Translations under genes and position numbers: made by a program
Shown here: positions 11,291 to 20,935 of the stretch, one piece after another
How positions within the stretch are numbered: the stretch's first letter is position 1
Layout of the letters: each line of letters starts with the position of its first letter
The notes under the pieces: model-generated
Database searches by the model: none
What the model saw: the letters and a program-made list of their open reading frames with translations, nothing else
What the model was told of the DNA's origin: nothing
Assembly (NCBI GenBank): GCA_000310025.1
Contig: FN649734.1
Location: 5,541,349 to 5,605,348 of the forward strand
Length of the DNA stretch: 64,000 bases
From: Ectocarpus siliculosus
Taxonomy: Eukaryota > Sar > Phaeophyceae > Ectocarpales > Ectocarpaceae
Reading direction: 5' to 3'

Positions 11291-12352
11291 TCAAAGGTCG
11301 TTTATTGCAAACAACTTCATTCTAGGTTGTGTTGGCCCGAGACCCATGCCTTGACACAAACAAATGCCGAACCGGTGGCAGTTACACTGACAGATTTTAA
11401 CTTCAGAAGGCCTAATTTCAGGAGGGTCGGTTTCAGAACACTTAATTTCAGCAGACTTTTCAGCAGACTCGGGAGAAGACTCCGTAAGTTTCTGCCTCTT
11501 GGTACGTATCTGTTGACGTCTCTGGTTGACTTTTGTGCGCAAGCGATTAACTCTTCTTTACGTTGACATGATTCAGAAATGGTGATAGAATATATTCATT
11601 TTGTTTTCGCGCGTGAATGTGGTTCTGTATAAAGTGCCTGGAAAAATACATGTTCCAGAACACGCATTACGGGGTTCTGTCTTTCCACGAGATGACCCTT
11701 CCAACTGGATCTTCCTTCCATGACATATGTGGTGAGTGCCTGTAGGTTCTTTATCTCGTCTTCCCCCGAAGCAAACAAAGGTAATTTACAGCACAAAACT
11801 AAAAACTTGGCTCGCGGCTATCCTCCACTTGACGGAAGGCGGGAAGCGTCTTCTTCTTGTTCGTGTTCTTCTTCTGTATTTCAAATATGTTGCTGAATTC
11901 CAAATTCTGGCCCGAGACTGGGCGCGAGTCCGTGGTCTCTTGTCTTTTGTGACAAAAGAATGTTTTTCTTCGTATTTGCATTTCACGGACTTTACCTGTT
12001 TTTTGCCTGTAGTGTTCGGACATGTTCAAGCACTTGTTGATATGTATATTGGCATCCTTCGACTTCATGTGTTGTTTGAATAGCGAAACTGTGTCGATGG
12101 GACTGTCTGTTTCTTGGCCGTCTACGGTCGTCCTTGTTTCAGCGACCACGAAGGTCGGGGACTTTCCGGTGTACCGCGCTGTTGACCGGCGTCGTCCACA
12201 ACGGCGTAGGATTCCGCCTGACCCGAGACAGCTTCCGCCTTGATCACGGCTCCAAATATCCTGGTCTAATCAAGACCCGTTCGGTGCTTTGCTCGTCCTA
12301 CGTTCGCTTGTCACTATGTAATAAAATTTTCTTCAATTCCGTCAGGAGATAG
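11291..12352 (-). pseudogene. Remains of unrecognised viral genes
   Basis: Short minus-strand frames, several Lys/Arg-rich, tile this stretch (for instance 'LFKQHMKSKDANIHINKC' near 12.05 kb and 'LVERQNPVMRVLEHVFFQAL' near 11.65 kb). Near 11,395-11,480 the DNA repeats a ~20-bp motif containing AATTTCAG. No domain was identified and the frames are interrupted. Confidence 0.25.
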
Positions 12353-12533
12353 AGAACAAGCACGTGCATGGGAGACAGAGACTCTTTGTCCGAGGGAGAG
12401 ACCGCCAGAACAGGACCTCGACCGAATTCGAAGCCAGGAAAGCGACATTTAAGTTCCTCATTCAGATTTCATGGGGTTATGGACGATTAGGTTGACTGAC
12501 CTTCGGTGATCGTGCCGCACTGAGGCAAGATTT

Positions 12534-12716
12534 GTTACGCCGCCTCAAGATTTGTCGGAAGGCTCGTTTCGACAAATCTTGGGTCAAGATTTGTTCGAAA
12601 GGGCAGATTTCGGGCCTCGAGAAATCTTGGCCAAGATATATCGGAAGATTTCGCTCCCGTAAATGGTGAAACTGGCAGATCTTGGCCAAGATCAAGATTT
12701 ATCGACAAGATTTTGT
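12534..12716. repeat. Palindrome array B, word ATCTTGGCCAAGAT
   Basis: About ten copies of CAAGATTTG or its complement CAAATCTTG occur in 180 bp. They join at two places into a near-perfect long palindrome (AAATCTTGGCCAAGAT near 12,622 and ATCTTGGCCAAGAT near 12,679). Spacing is irregular. The array sits inside the virus fossil, which bears on when such arrays form. Confidence 0.75.
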
Positions 12717-12740
12717 TCCCATAAATCGGGGTCTTACAGC

Positions 12741-13151
12741 AGTTTGCACAAGTTCGCATTCAAGTACATCGTGAAAAAGGTGGATAAAATGATTCGATCG
12801 GAGCCATTTGCACCACCAAGACGCGAGGTTCCAAGTAACCACAGCCGTCATGTTCCAATCATACTTCGACAGAGAGAGAGTGATGAAAAAACTGCACAAC
12901 GCTACTACTCTTCAATCCATTTCAACTTCCAGATTGAAGAAAACTTCACCATTCTCATCGATTCGAGAAACAAGAACATCGACTAATGTGAAAAATTGAG
13001 ATCTCACTCAGGCTCGAATTCTGACACAGACTCAGATTCTGACTCAAACGCAGATTCTGCAAGACAGTCAGACTCTGGGGATGAACTCCCCACTAGAACG
13101 ATTGTCCAGAAACCCATGAGGCTTTCCAAATGTGTAGCTCAGATGAAAAAA
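12741..13151 (+). pseudogene. Viral gene relic with a Ser/Asp-rich tail
   Basis: Plus-strand frames here have good protein-like composition: a basic segment ('KFAFKYIVKKVDKMIRSEP'), then near 13,010-13,080 a Ser/Asp-rich low-complexity stretch and a basic end finishing in KK. No family was recognised. It is broken. Confidence 0.3.
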
Positions 13152-13320
13152 TAACCGAAGCCGGGCCAGTTCTTGTGTGCTTTTTTCTTTGTACTGCAAA
13201 TTCAAGTTCAAATCACTGTCCAAGTTGCAACAACTGCCGCTCCCGCCCACTCTCAAAGCACCCTCGACAACAACCGGCGTGCTATATTGCAATGAATCGG
13301 TGGCGTGTCAAGGAACTCTT

Positions 13321-14018
13321 TTACACTGAAATTGTTCCACAAATCGAAATTGTGGTCAAGTCGGCTCTTTTCGTCGGCGACCGTGTGACCCAAGATCTGA
13401 AGGTCGTCCTCGACCGATACGAGTTAGCAAGATTGTCGGAAACGTCCCCAGAGACGTCTGATACGGTCCTGTCTGGAATATTCAGTTCTGCGGTGACGCC
13501 TCCCAAACAAATGTCGAGATTGGCTATGTTGGCAGAGTTCGTAGAGATGTCGGAGTTTGATGACTCAAGCTCAGATGCAAGATCGTTCAACGACGTTTGC
13601 AGATTTGCCACGCTGGCTTCCGTGCCGAGTTGTCAGTTTTTGTGTTTGTAACTCGCGACCTCACATCAACGAATTCTTCCGAACAGAAAACGCTCAACTC
13701 ATCGAGCTCGTCACCAGTTATGGTTACGTTTGAAGAGTTTTGTGTCGACTTGATGCTGATTTCGTTGGTTAGCGTAGAGATCTTCCTGATGTCATCTGGT
13801 AACTTGTGGATTTCGGCGTTTTCCGATTCCATTAGTTCAAAGTCGTCAAACACGGCGGTCGGGAGAGGTTCTACGATGTGTTGCTTCCTTTGAGAGGAGG
13901 GCTGAATTTCCACCAATCCTACAAGATCTCTCAATCTGGAATCGAGGTCCTTGAAATTTACGCTCCTGTACACTCCAAGGGCCCGAGAAACACTCAATGG
14001 CCCAAGAGAGGTCTCCAT
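13321..14018 (-). pseudogene. Coiled-coil structural-type protein, broken
   Basis: Two overlapping minus frames carry long runs of Ser/Asn/Asp with heptad-spaced hydrophobics, for example 'DISTNSANIANLD' and 'DDIRKISTLTNEISIK'. This pattern is common in fibre- or tail-like virion proteins and in coiled coils generally. There is no enzymatic motif. It is located directly downstream (leftward) of the SWIB gene with the same orientation. Function is inferred from composition only. Confidence 0.35.
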
Positions 14019-14073
14019 GTAAGACTAACTATGCATTACTTCTTACAAAACGGCTTTATTCCTTTTTGGCCTT

Positions 14074-14779
14074 CTAAAGATTGTTGTTCTCTGCGGCCTT
14101 CTCCCTGGCCAGCGTGTCGGTCTTCTTCTCTTCTTCGGTCTCCTTGGGGAAGGGGGATCCAAACAACTTGCACAAGTTGAAGTAAGTGCCCGGCTCGAAG
14201 TCGGTAGGCGGTTTCAGCAGTTTTTTCAGGGGATTGTCCAACAGGATCTGGGACTTGTTTTTGGGATTCTGAAGACCCTTCTTCGAGATGTACTCGATGA
14301 GTTTTGAAATCACCGCGGTTCTCGCAATTTTCTCATCGGGGTCCAGGCCAAAGAAGTCGGCCAGCTGTTTAGAAACACGCGGGGCACACGCGACTCCGTA
14401 ACGGGGGCGGTTGGGATCGCTGGGGGCTTGGCGCTTCTTGCGCTTCTTGGGGATTGAGTTGAAGCCTGCCACGTTCTTCGAAGTCAGCATCTGGACGAGA
14501 AACACGAACCACTTGGCGGGCTCTCCCGAGTCGGTCTTGAAGTTGTATCACTCGTCAGTCTTCAAACCAGAGACCGGCTTGTTCACGACGCCCCAAGGTT
14601 CATTCATTCCATTAAGCTCGGACTTAGGGTTAGCTAACCCTAACTCCCTCGTCTCGGGATCGGTGGGGAGAAGGTACCACATCACGAGCTCAAACTGTTC
14701 TCATGTCAAGGTCAAACGTCACCATGGTGTAGGGGCTTCCCGAAAACTTAGTATTTGTAAAGAGATCGACCTTCGACAT
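14074..14779 (-). pseudogene. SWIB/MDM2-domain gene of the virus fossil
   Basis: The downstream half carries a clear SWIB domain after a basic linker ('PKKRKKRQAP'): the segments 'VSKQLADFFGLDPDE', 'AVISKLIEYISKKGLQNP' and 'ILLDNPLKKLL' follow the family order. A Cys/Phe-containing segment and a Glu/Lys-rich tail come after it. The upstream half (from an ATG near 14,779, 'MSKVDLFTNTKFSG') is an N-terminal region I do not recognise. SWIB domains occur in chromatin-remodelling subunits and in many nucleocytoviruses, where they are thought to act with transcription or DNA topology. The gene is broken, with about two interruptions. Confidence 0.6.
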
Positions 14780-15057
14780 GTTTCCAGAAGACACCTATTG
14801 GTAGTTTTTTGGCCGGCGTTTGCGTCAAAAGTTTCGACACAGGGTATTCGACAGAATATTCGTCAGCTTGATCCCGAGACCATTGAGACTGCTGTTGAGT
14901 CTATCAATGTTGTCATCGTGGTTGGAAGAAGTGTGCTAGTGTCGAACATATATGCACGACCATCTTGTTACTTTAAACAAGCGCGCCCTTTAATAATCGT
15001 GAGGCGTGGCCAGGTATCAGAAACACTGCACGCAGCGAACGGTTTTCGCTGACGCCT

Positions 15058-15640
15058 TCACCATGAGACCGATCGTCCCGGCAGACTGTTGGCAAGAAAT
15101 TCTCTGCTTACTGTAGCTGCAATATTTTCCGTGTACGTCGCGTCCCAGCGGTCGTGTAAGTTGTTGTCGAGCACATTCCTGATTCTCATATTGATATTTC
15201 TTACAGAAATAATAGATTCAATATCCACGAATTCGAACACAATTTATATGAGCCCTTTCTGCTATTGAGTCTATTGCGAGATTGTGAGCAATGGTACGCC
15301 GAAGAACTTGTGTTTTATTGATATTTACCTGTTGGGTTTTCATTCTTGCGTTCCAAGTGATATTTACCCAAAAAATACCAGGTTTGTTAATGATCATGTG
15401 TTTGGTATCATACTGGCCGCCATGTTTGTGACAATCTGTCGGATGTTTCAAAGTGAAATTGTCCAGATTGTCCTAATCCGATTCTTCTCTTTCCGAGAGG
15501 AATTTCTATGGAAGACTCGAAACCGCCTACCTTTCCAGTGATTTTTTGATCGACCATTGTTATATGGCATGAAAAATGCGACTTTTAACGCTTGAAAACA
15601 CCCCAAATATTCGCTGAAGATAGTTTCCGCGTTCATGTAT
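15058..15640. other. AT-rich stretch with short hydrophobic frames
   Basis: Small frames on both strands include a plus frame from an ATG at 15,291 of 46 residues with two hydrophobic runs, and an overlapping plus frame with one hydrophobic run. A minus frame at 15,058-15,240 is soluble ('VRNINMRIRNVLDNNLHD'). None is recognised, and all belong to the virus fossil. Confidence 0.2.
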
Positions 15641-16120
15641 TGTTCCTCGTGGAAGGGAAGCGTCGACGCTGCAGAACTTCGAGAAGTTTACGATTATGGA
15701 CACGTCTCTTCTCTTGATCGCGACTGTTACGGCACGTGGATGCTTGACGTCTGTTTCAAGGGACACAGCGACAAGAGGAAAACAATCCCGACCAGCATGT
15801 ACTCGGTAAGATACGCTGGAAACACCACCGTCACCGGGACCAACATCAGTTTCCCGCCTTACGGTGTCTCTAGGTCCACGATCACAGACCTAAACGCCTC
15901 CAAGATCAGCTTCGCTGTGGATGGGGACGGAAACGACGTGACAGCTCTCGCCAAGTGTTTTTCTAGACCCAAGAACAACAACTTCTACGCCGACTGCCGT
16001 CTAGCGACAAGGTCGTCAAGTATTTAATGCCTGTTCCCGGCGTTATAGCGACCTTGTCTAGCGGCGAGAAGCTCCTCTTCAGGGACGACGAGTTTTGAGG
16101 TTCAGGTCAAGTCCCACTGC
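15635..16120 (+). pseudogene. Unrecognised viral protein relic
   Basis: A plus frame of 130 residues with balanced composition, rich in Thr/Ser/Asn and beta-type segments ('NTTVTGTNISFPPYGVS'). It is perhaps a virion or surface protein, but there is no diagnostic motif. Coding-like sequence continues a little beyond the frame, so the gene is broken. Confidence 0.3.
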
Positions 16121-16202
16121 AACTCGCGCAGCTCATCGACCTCCATGTCCTCGTGCTCGGAGCATGTCATGCATGGAAAAACTCTACCTAAGGTCTAGCA
16201 AA

Positions 16203-17048
16203 TCACAACTGAAGGATTTGCTCGTACCCGTGCCACTTTAACGACAGCTGGATGCACAAAATCATGTACAGCCGTGGTTTTATTCCCTGAAAAGCAATAA
16301 CACGGGAAATGGGGCCTTCACTCTTGTCCAGTAGTTCAATGCCTGAACGGCGTAGATTTCCTCGAGATGTCTGTCTTAGCACCAATTTCAGACATAAGTT
16401 CGTTCCTGATCTGTGAGGGTGAACAACACAATTTCTTGTCTGTGAAATTTGTTTCCATCCATCGGAATTGCATCGAGATTGCGTCACGGAGAAGGTGGGA
16501 CAATAATTGCTGGCTTGAACCCATTTCGCTCCATCCTTGTACACGAAAAATAAAACATTTTCGACAGATTATTTTGTGGACGGGATGCGTATTCTCCAAG
16601 ATCGAGCGCCAGAATACAGAGTCACCGAGCCACCGGCGAAGAGGTAAGGGAAACACCCTAATTCAGAAACGTCCCTCCCTCCATTAGTACATATATATAT
16701 GGACGTAATAAAAAAAATCAATATTTCCTTTTCTGCCAAGTTCTCCCCGACCATTTGTGATAGAGTTCTTCCAAAGAGTCGTCGTAGTCTGAGACGGTGA
16801 GAATCAGGAGAAGCCCTGAAACCTGAGGTTGAAAGGGTTGACGACATTGTTCCAATTCCACGATGGTGGCCACGGTGATGAGTATGTGTTGAACGCTCTC
16901 CACGGGTTTGTTGGAGTTGCTCTTCCGTGTCAGAACACTCGAACCTGGTTTCTTCTATGTCGTCTCTGAACGACCATTTCTTGGTCGCCGTGAATCCCTG
17001 TTTCGACATATTGGATATTCTTGTAAGAATCTCGATTTTTTCCTGCAT
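16203..17048 (-). pseudogene. Unrecognised viral gene relics
   Basis: Overlapping minus frames of 60-159 residues. One near 17.0 kb begins 'MQEKIEILTRISNMS', coiled-coil-like, and is followed by 'DDIEETRFECSDTEEQL'. No family was recognised. Confidence 0.25.
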
Positions 17049-17069
17049 TATTTCCTCCTTTCGTTTTTT

Positions 17070-17429
17070 TCAAGCGAACTCGTCTCGCCCGCTGCACCCT
17101 GATGATTCGTTGGATTCCGATAAACTGTCCATCGAGAGTTCGTTCTCCGACAAACCAATGAGACTAGAAACACCGAAGAAAGAGTCAGAAAACGCTCTCG
17201 ATTTCTTCGACTTTTTCGCTTTTTTCGGTTTCTTGTACTTCTTCTCAGAGGGAGACGAGCACATCTTGTTCGGATTGCTAATGTCCTTGAACATTCTCTG
17301 CCTCGGCGGTAACCACGTCATTTTTTCTCTTCGATTTTTTCGATCTGTATTTTTTTTCCGGGTGAGTTTCAAGGTCGACGTGGGGGCTATCCGGCACCCT
17401 CGGCGAGGGTATCCTCGGAGGTTCGACAT
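17070..17429 (-). CDS. Lys-rich basic protein of the virus fossil
   Basis: An open minus frame of 119 residues. It has a basic N-terminal half with Lys/Pro runs ('KKPKKAKKSKK') and a Ser/Glu-rich C-terminal end ('SENELSMDSLSES'). This charge split is usual for small DNA-binding or core proteins of large DNA viruses, but no family could be assigned. Confidence 0.3.
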   Translation of the reverse strand: MSNLRGYPRRGCRIAPTSTLKLTRKKNTDRKNRREKMTWLPPRQRMFKDISNPNKMCSSPSEKKYKKPKKAKKSKKSRAFSDSFFGVSSLIGLSENELSMDSLSESNESSGCSGRDEFA

Positions 17430-17984
17430 CCTCGACAGCAGTCATTTTAACTTCAATCTATATTGTGAACGCCCGCAAAAACGAGGTCACTCTACTGTGG
17501 CCATGGCCACCGTCAACACGAGGGCGTTCTCTTTTAGTTTCTGTACTTCTTATAATTTGAGGTTTAGATCTTGAACGAGGGCATCATATTTGCTCTCGAT
17601 TTGTTCCAGCTCCGTCTTCCTCATTTTTGGCATCGGTTGTTGTGCTGATTTTTGTTCTTCGACTTCAGTGTTTCTGTATGTTTTTGGCCGACAAAAAACA
17701 TGGCCAACGACAGCGAAACAAAATACTTCATTATGATACTAAAACTGCAAAAAAAATCCGCACCGTCAATACAAGCACAATGGATTCCTCCACCGCCCCC
17801 CAAACACCGGGCCTGTCGAGCGTGGTAAGTTCTGTCTCCGAGACAAAGAATTTCGCTTCACCTGGCATTGCCTGGCATGAAATTTCTCCTAAAGATGAAT
17901 GTTCACGCCATCATGGCAGGGGGTAGCAATCGTTACAACATCAACAGTTTCTTGTTCGTTTCTCAAACAAGAAAAGGGAGGGAT

Positions 17985-18684
17985 TCGGTTTCGCATGGAG
18001 ATGACGAGTCGTCGACTCGACGACAAGGATTGGACATGCGAGTCCTGCAACACAACACTGATCTACGTCCGAAAGGACGCCCAGCGAATTTGTCCTGATG
18101 GCGGAAAGAGCAGCTTCTTCCAGGAGATGACGGGAGAGATATGATATCTCAGGACGACACACTAACGACCGCATACCTGTACGAGAGACACAACCATTTC
18201 AAGACGTGGTTTATAAGGACACAAGGCAAGGAGACGACGTGTGTTCCCGAAGAGGTCGTCGAAATGGTTCACAAAGAGCACCGAATCGAAAGAGTGACGG
18301 GCATGTCGAGGGTAGATCACCATTAATCAAGGCTATCTTGAAGAAATTGAGCCAGAACAAGTACTATTACCACAGCGTACAGATCACGACAATCGTATCG
18401 GGGACCCAGCTCCGGAAATGACCCGTCACCAAGAGGAGTCCCTTCTGCAGACGTTCGAACAAGCGCAAGTTCCATTCGAAACAGTTACCATTGGGAAAAC
18501 CCGACGGAACATGCTCTCCTACTCTTTTGTCTAAATTCACAGGTTCCTTCAGATCATGAACTGGAACAAGTACCTGTCACATTTCCCGTTACTTGTGTCT
18601 GCGGACAAGATTCAGATCCAAGACGGCATCTGAAAACAGCTGCGCAATAAGGTCGGGTTTGAGTACATCAAGAGCACCATGTAA
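17985..18684 (+). pseudogene. Viral late transcription factor 3 (VLTF3)-like relic
   Basis: The separate segments follow the VLTF3 family in order. There is a zinc-ribbon start with 'CESC' near 18,040 and 'ICPD' near 18,090, then the conserved 'ERHNHFKTWFIRTQGKE' near 18,190. Next come 'ILKKLSQNKYYYHS' near 18,340 and a C-terminal hydrophobic segment 'NWNKYLSHFPLLVS' near 18,570, with the terminal 'FEYIKST' at 18,660. The spacing between segments matches the usual ~230-residue domain. VLTF3 drives late gene expression in poxviruses and is a core gene of nucleocytoviruses, with no known cellular counterpart of this architecture, so it is the strongest evidence for the origin of this block. The gene is broken, with a few interruptions. 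Confidence 0.75.
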
Positions 18685-18767
18685 TATATATATTTAGAGA
18701 TATTATCACGTCGAGCAAGCCCGTCATGATGAGTTAATCAGAGAAATTGTCGTCATGCAAGCGCGTC

Positions 18768-18950
18768 ATGACGCTAGCCATAGAGGGAATGTCAGTCAAG
18801 GAAGAACGTGCATGCCTGTCGCAAGTTCGTTCCATGACGTCCGCAATAACCCACGAGTTCGTGGTGGCGAACGGCTGGACTGCGGGAAGTTTTGCTCCGG
18901 CCTACGCCAACGGACACCAGAACAAACGGAAAAGTGGAGGAAAGAAATAA
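18768..18950 (+). CDS. Small 60-residue frame of the virus fossil
   Basis: A short plus frame starting at an ATG ('MTLAIEGMSVKEER') and ending in a basic 'NKRKSGGKK' tail, located between the VLTF3 relic and the convergent gene to its right. The composition is protein-like and no family was recognised. Confidence 0.25.
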   Translation: MTLAIEGMSVKEERACLSQVRSMTSAITHEFVVANGWTAGSFAPAYANGHQNKRKSGGKK

Positions 18951-19607
18951 TCAGCCAATAACCCCGAGTGTCTGACGCGCAGAATGCGCTGACGCCAAGA
19001 AAAATGTCGATAACTTTCTCATGGAAGGAAGCCGCATAGTAGTGGGCATTTTTCGTCGCAATTTTGCTGTCGCTGGTTTCGATGTGACGAAGGATTTCTT
19101 CTCCGAATGCTCCGCCTCGTCCTTTGTTTCCCCCTCCCACACTATAGTTATCCGGAACTTCCAAGACGACGTTTCTGTCACGTGAAAGAATTGTTTGGGT
19201 TTGGAGATTTTGACGCGAGAGTACCTTGGCGTGTTGAAATTGAGCACGTCGATATCGGTAGAACGCAGCCTCTCGGCCTGCAAACCTTCACCCTTGCACC
19301 ATCGAGACACTTTCCTGCTTGTCATGTAAGCCGTCATAATGCTGTTCGAGTCGAGGGTGACGACATCCCCGCTGGGTTGAGGTATCGTGTACTCCACCTC
19401 CACCTCGCAGTCGGAATCTCGAGCCCAAGACTTCGACGAATCGAGTTGTAGTACAGGTCTGTAACAACTTTGTGGGAGAGACCATCATCAGGTTTATCGT
19501 GCCTAACCAGACTCGCCCGAACAATGTCCGAATTCATCATGGGCCTGAAAATTTCGGTTACAAAGTTGAGGCGATTTTGTTCTGTCCCGTTCTTGTAAAA
19601 CTTCCCA
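18951..19607 (-). pseudogene. Unrecognised viral protein relic, beta-rich
   Basis: Minus frames here carry convincing protein segments in order: 'MMNSDIVRASLVRHDKPDD' near 19.5 kb, then 'STDIDVLNFNTPRYSRVKIS' and 'SSWKFRITIVWEGETKDEAE' near 19.2 kb. The mix of beta-type segments suggests a structural protein, but I could not assign it to the major capsid family or any other. It is convergent with the VLTF3 relic. It is broken. Confidence 0.35.
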
Positions 19608-20053
19608 TTGGCGATTTATTTTAAAAAACAATTTTGAGAACGATTACACATGTGTTGCACCCACGCACACACACGCGGTGAAAATAATTATAATGACTCC
19701 AAGATTTAGGAAAGAGCTGGCCTCCGAAGTCCCCTCCCTTATTGGTTGGCCCTAGTTGAACATTCTCTTCTTGGAAAACAACTTTCTCAAAATAAAGTTC
19801 AACGGTGACACTTTTGTCACTGTGGATGAAATTGTTTCAGATACAGTTAGAATTTATTGTAGATAATGCGGCGAAAATATGAATATGAGCTTTTACCAGG
19901 ACTTGCAAGTGTGGGTGTTTCATGAGGCGACCCTGCTAAAAACATTCCCGTCCACGAGATATGCTACGACAAGAACCTCGACCAAGAATTGTTGTATATC
20001 AAACGCTAGGATGTAAGATGTCCAAAAAGCAGCGATTTTAGTGGAAATATTGT

Positions 20054-20320
20054 TTGCACGTCTATATAGACTGTTTCTCAATAGAGACAACCGCCATCAT
20101 CGCTATTGTCACGCTGGTCACGATCGTCGCGTTCATGATAAAGAAGAAAGAGAGTAAACCCCGACGCCAAGAACCAAAAGCGGTCCTCGGTTCCAGCAAG
20201 GGAAAACCCCCAACTAGAAATATAAATTTCTGCAATAACGTACCGATTGATTCTCCAGACGTTCAGATGTGCCCAGTCTCTGGCGGCCGGCAGAAATATC
20301 TTCGCCGGAGACCCGACTAA
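20054..20320 (+). CDS. Small single-pass membrane protein frame
   Basis: An open frame of 88 residues with one strong membrane segment ('AIIAIVTLVTIVAFMI') followed by a basic stop-transfer stretch (KKKESKPRR) and a polar tail. Small membrane proteins of this layout are common in nucleocytovirus virions. The downstream end is uncertain. Confidence 0.3.
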   Translation: MHVYIDCFSIETTAIIAIVTLVTIVAFMIKKKESKPRRQEPKAVLGSSKGKPPTRNINFCNNVPIDSPDVQMCPVSGGRQKYLRRRPD

Positions 20321-20589
20321 GACTGCCAATAACGTCAACACCTCATTCGTTTTCGACGAGTACGCTAATCTTGGGAACCCTTTTCGCAAGAATTAGGCTA
20401 CGATTTCGTCAGAAGGGCCTTCCTCCAAACCGCATGCTCCAACCATAAATCTGAGCAAAGCCGGATAGCAGATCCCCCAAACGGGTGTGTCTCTGGAGTC
20501 AAAGAACAGAGGATTGTTTGTTTTTTCCCAGAAGAGACAAGACAACCGAAAGATAAAACCAGACGACGCCGGGGTGCTTACATTATTGG

Positions 20590-20935
20590 GAGCCAACGTG
20601 GGACGTCCCATGGGACAGCCCTGGGACGTCCCACGTGTCCCATGGGACACCATGGGACACGTGCGACAGCCCGTGGGATGCGTGGGACGTCCCATGGGAC
20701 GTCANNNNNNNNNNNNNNNNNNNNNNNNNNNNNNNNNNNNNNNNNNNNNNNNNNNNNNNNNNNNNNNNNACGCGTCCCACGTATGGGCTGTCCCATGGGA
20801 CGGCCCACATGTCCCATGGGACACCATGGGACGGCCCTAGCTGTCCCATGGGACGGCACACGTGTCCCATGGGACACTTGTGGGACGTCCCAGGGCTGTC
20901 CCATGGGACATCGTGGGACACGTGGGACGTCCCAG
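20590..20935. repeat. Palindrome array C, word GTCCCATGGGAC (contains gap)
   Basis: Dense copies of GTCCCATGGGAC and of GGGACGTCCCA alternate so that almost every base belongs to an inverted repeat, with an assembly gap at 20,705-20,769. The flank ...ACATTATTGGGA at the left resembles the complement of the right flank of array D (CCCAATAGTGT), the only other array with the same word. Long frames open on both strands here are artefacts of a stop-free repeat. The array begins within ~100 bp of the estimated right edge of the virus fossil. Confidence 0.85.

Larger units (their letters stand above)
5080..20500. mobile_element. Fossil nucleocytovirus-like insertion
   Basis: This block of about 15 kb is richer in A+T than its surroundings, densely packed with short collinear open frames on both strands, and shows no convincing spliceosomal introns. 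Two parts are recognisable: a viral late transcription factor 3 (VLTF3) relic near 18.0-18.7 kb, a hallmark of Nucleocytoviricota, and a SWIB/MDM2-domain gene near 14.1-14.8 kb, a domain found in several algal giant viruses. Basic lysine-rich proteins, a coiled-coil protein and a small membrane protein also fit. Most genes are interrupted at least once, giving well over ten breaks in all, so the element is broken and not recent. No terminal repeats were recognised and the ends are estimated from composition. It could descend from a phaeovirus, which integrate into brown algae, or from a smaller VLTF3-bearing lineage. No capsid, polymerase or packaging ATPase was identified. Confidence 0.6.

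Noticed and set aside
14625-14650. Palindromic telomere-like sequence TTAGGGTTAGCTAACCCTAA
   Set aside because: It lies inside the coding region of the SWIB-type gene, where it reads as ordinary codons on the minus strand, so it is a coincidence of coding sequence and not a telomere tract.
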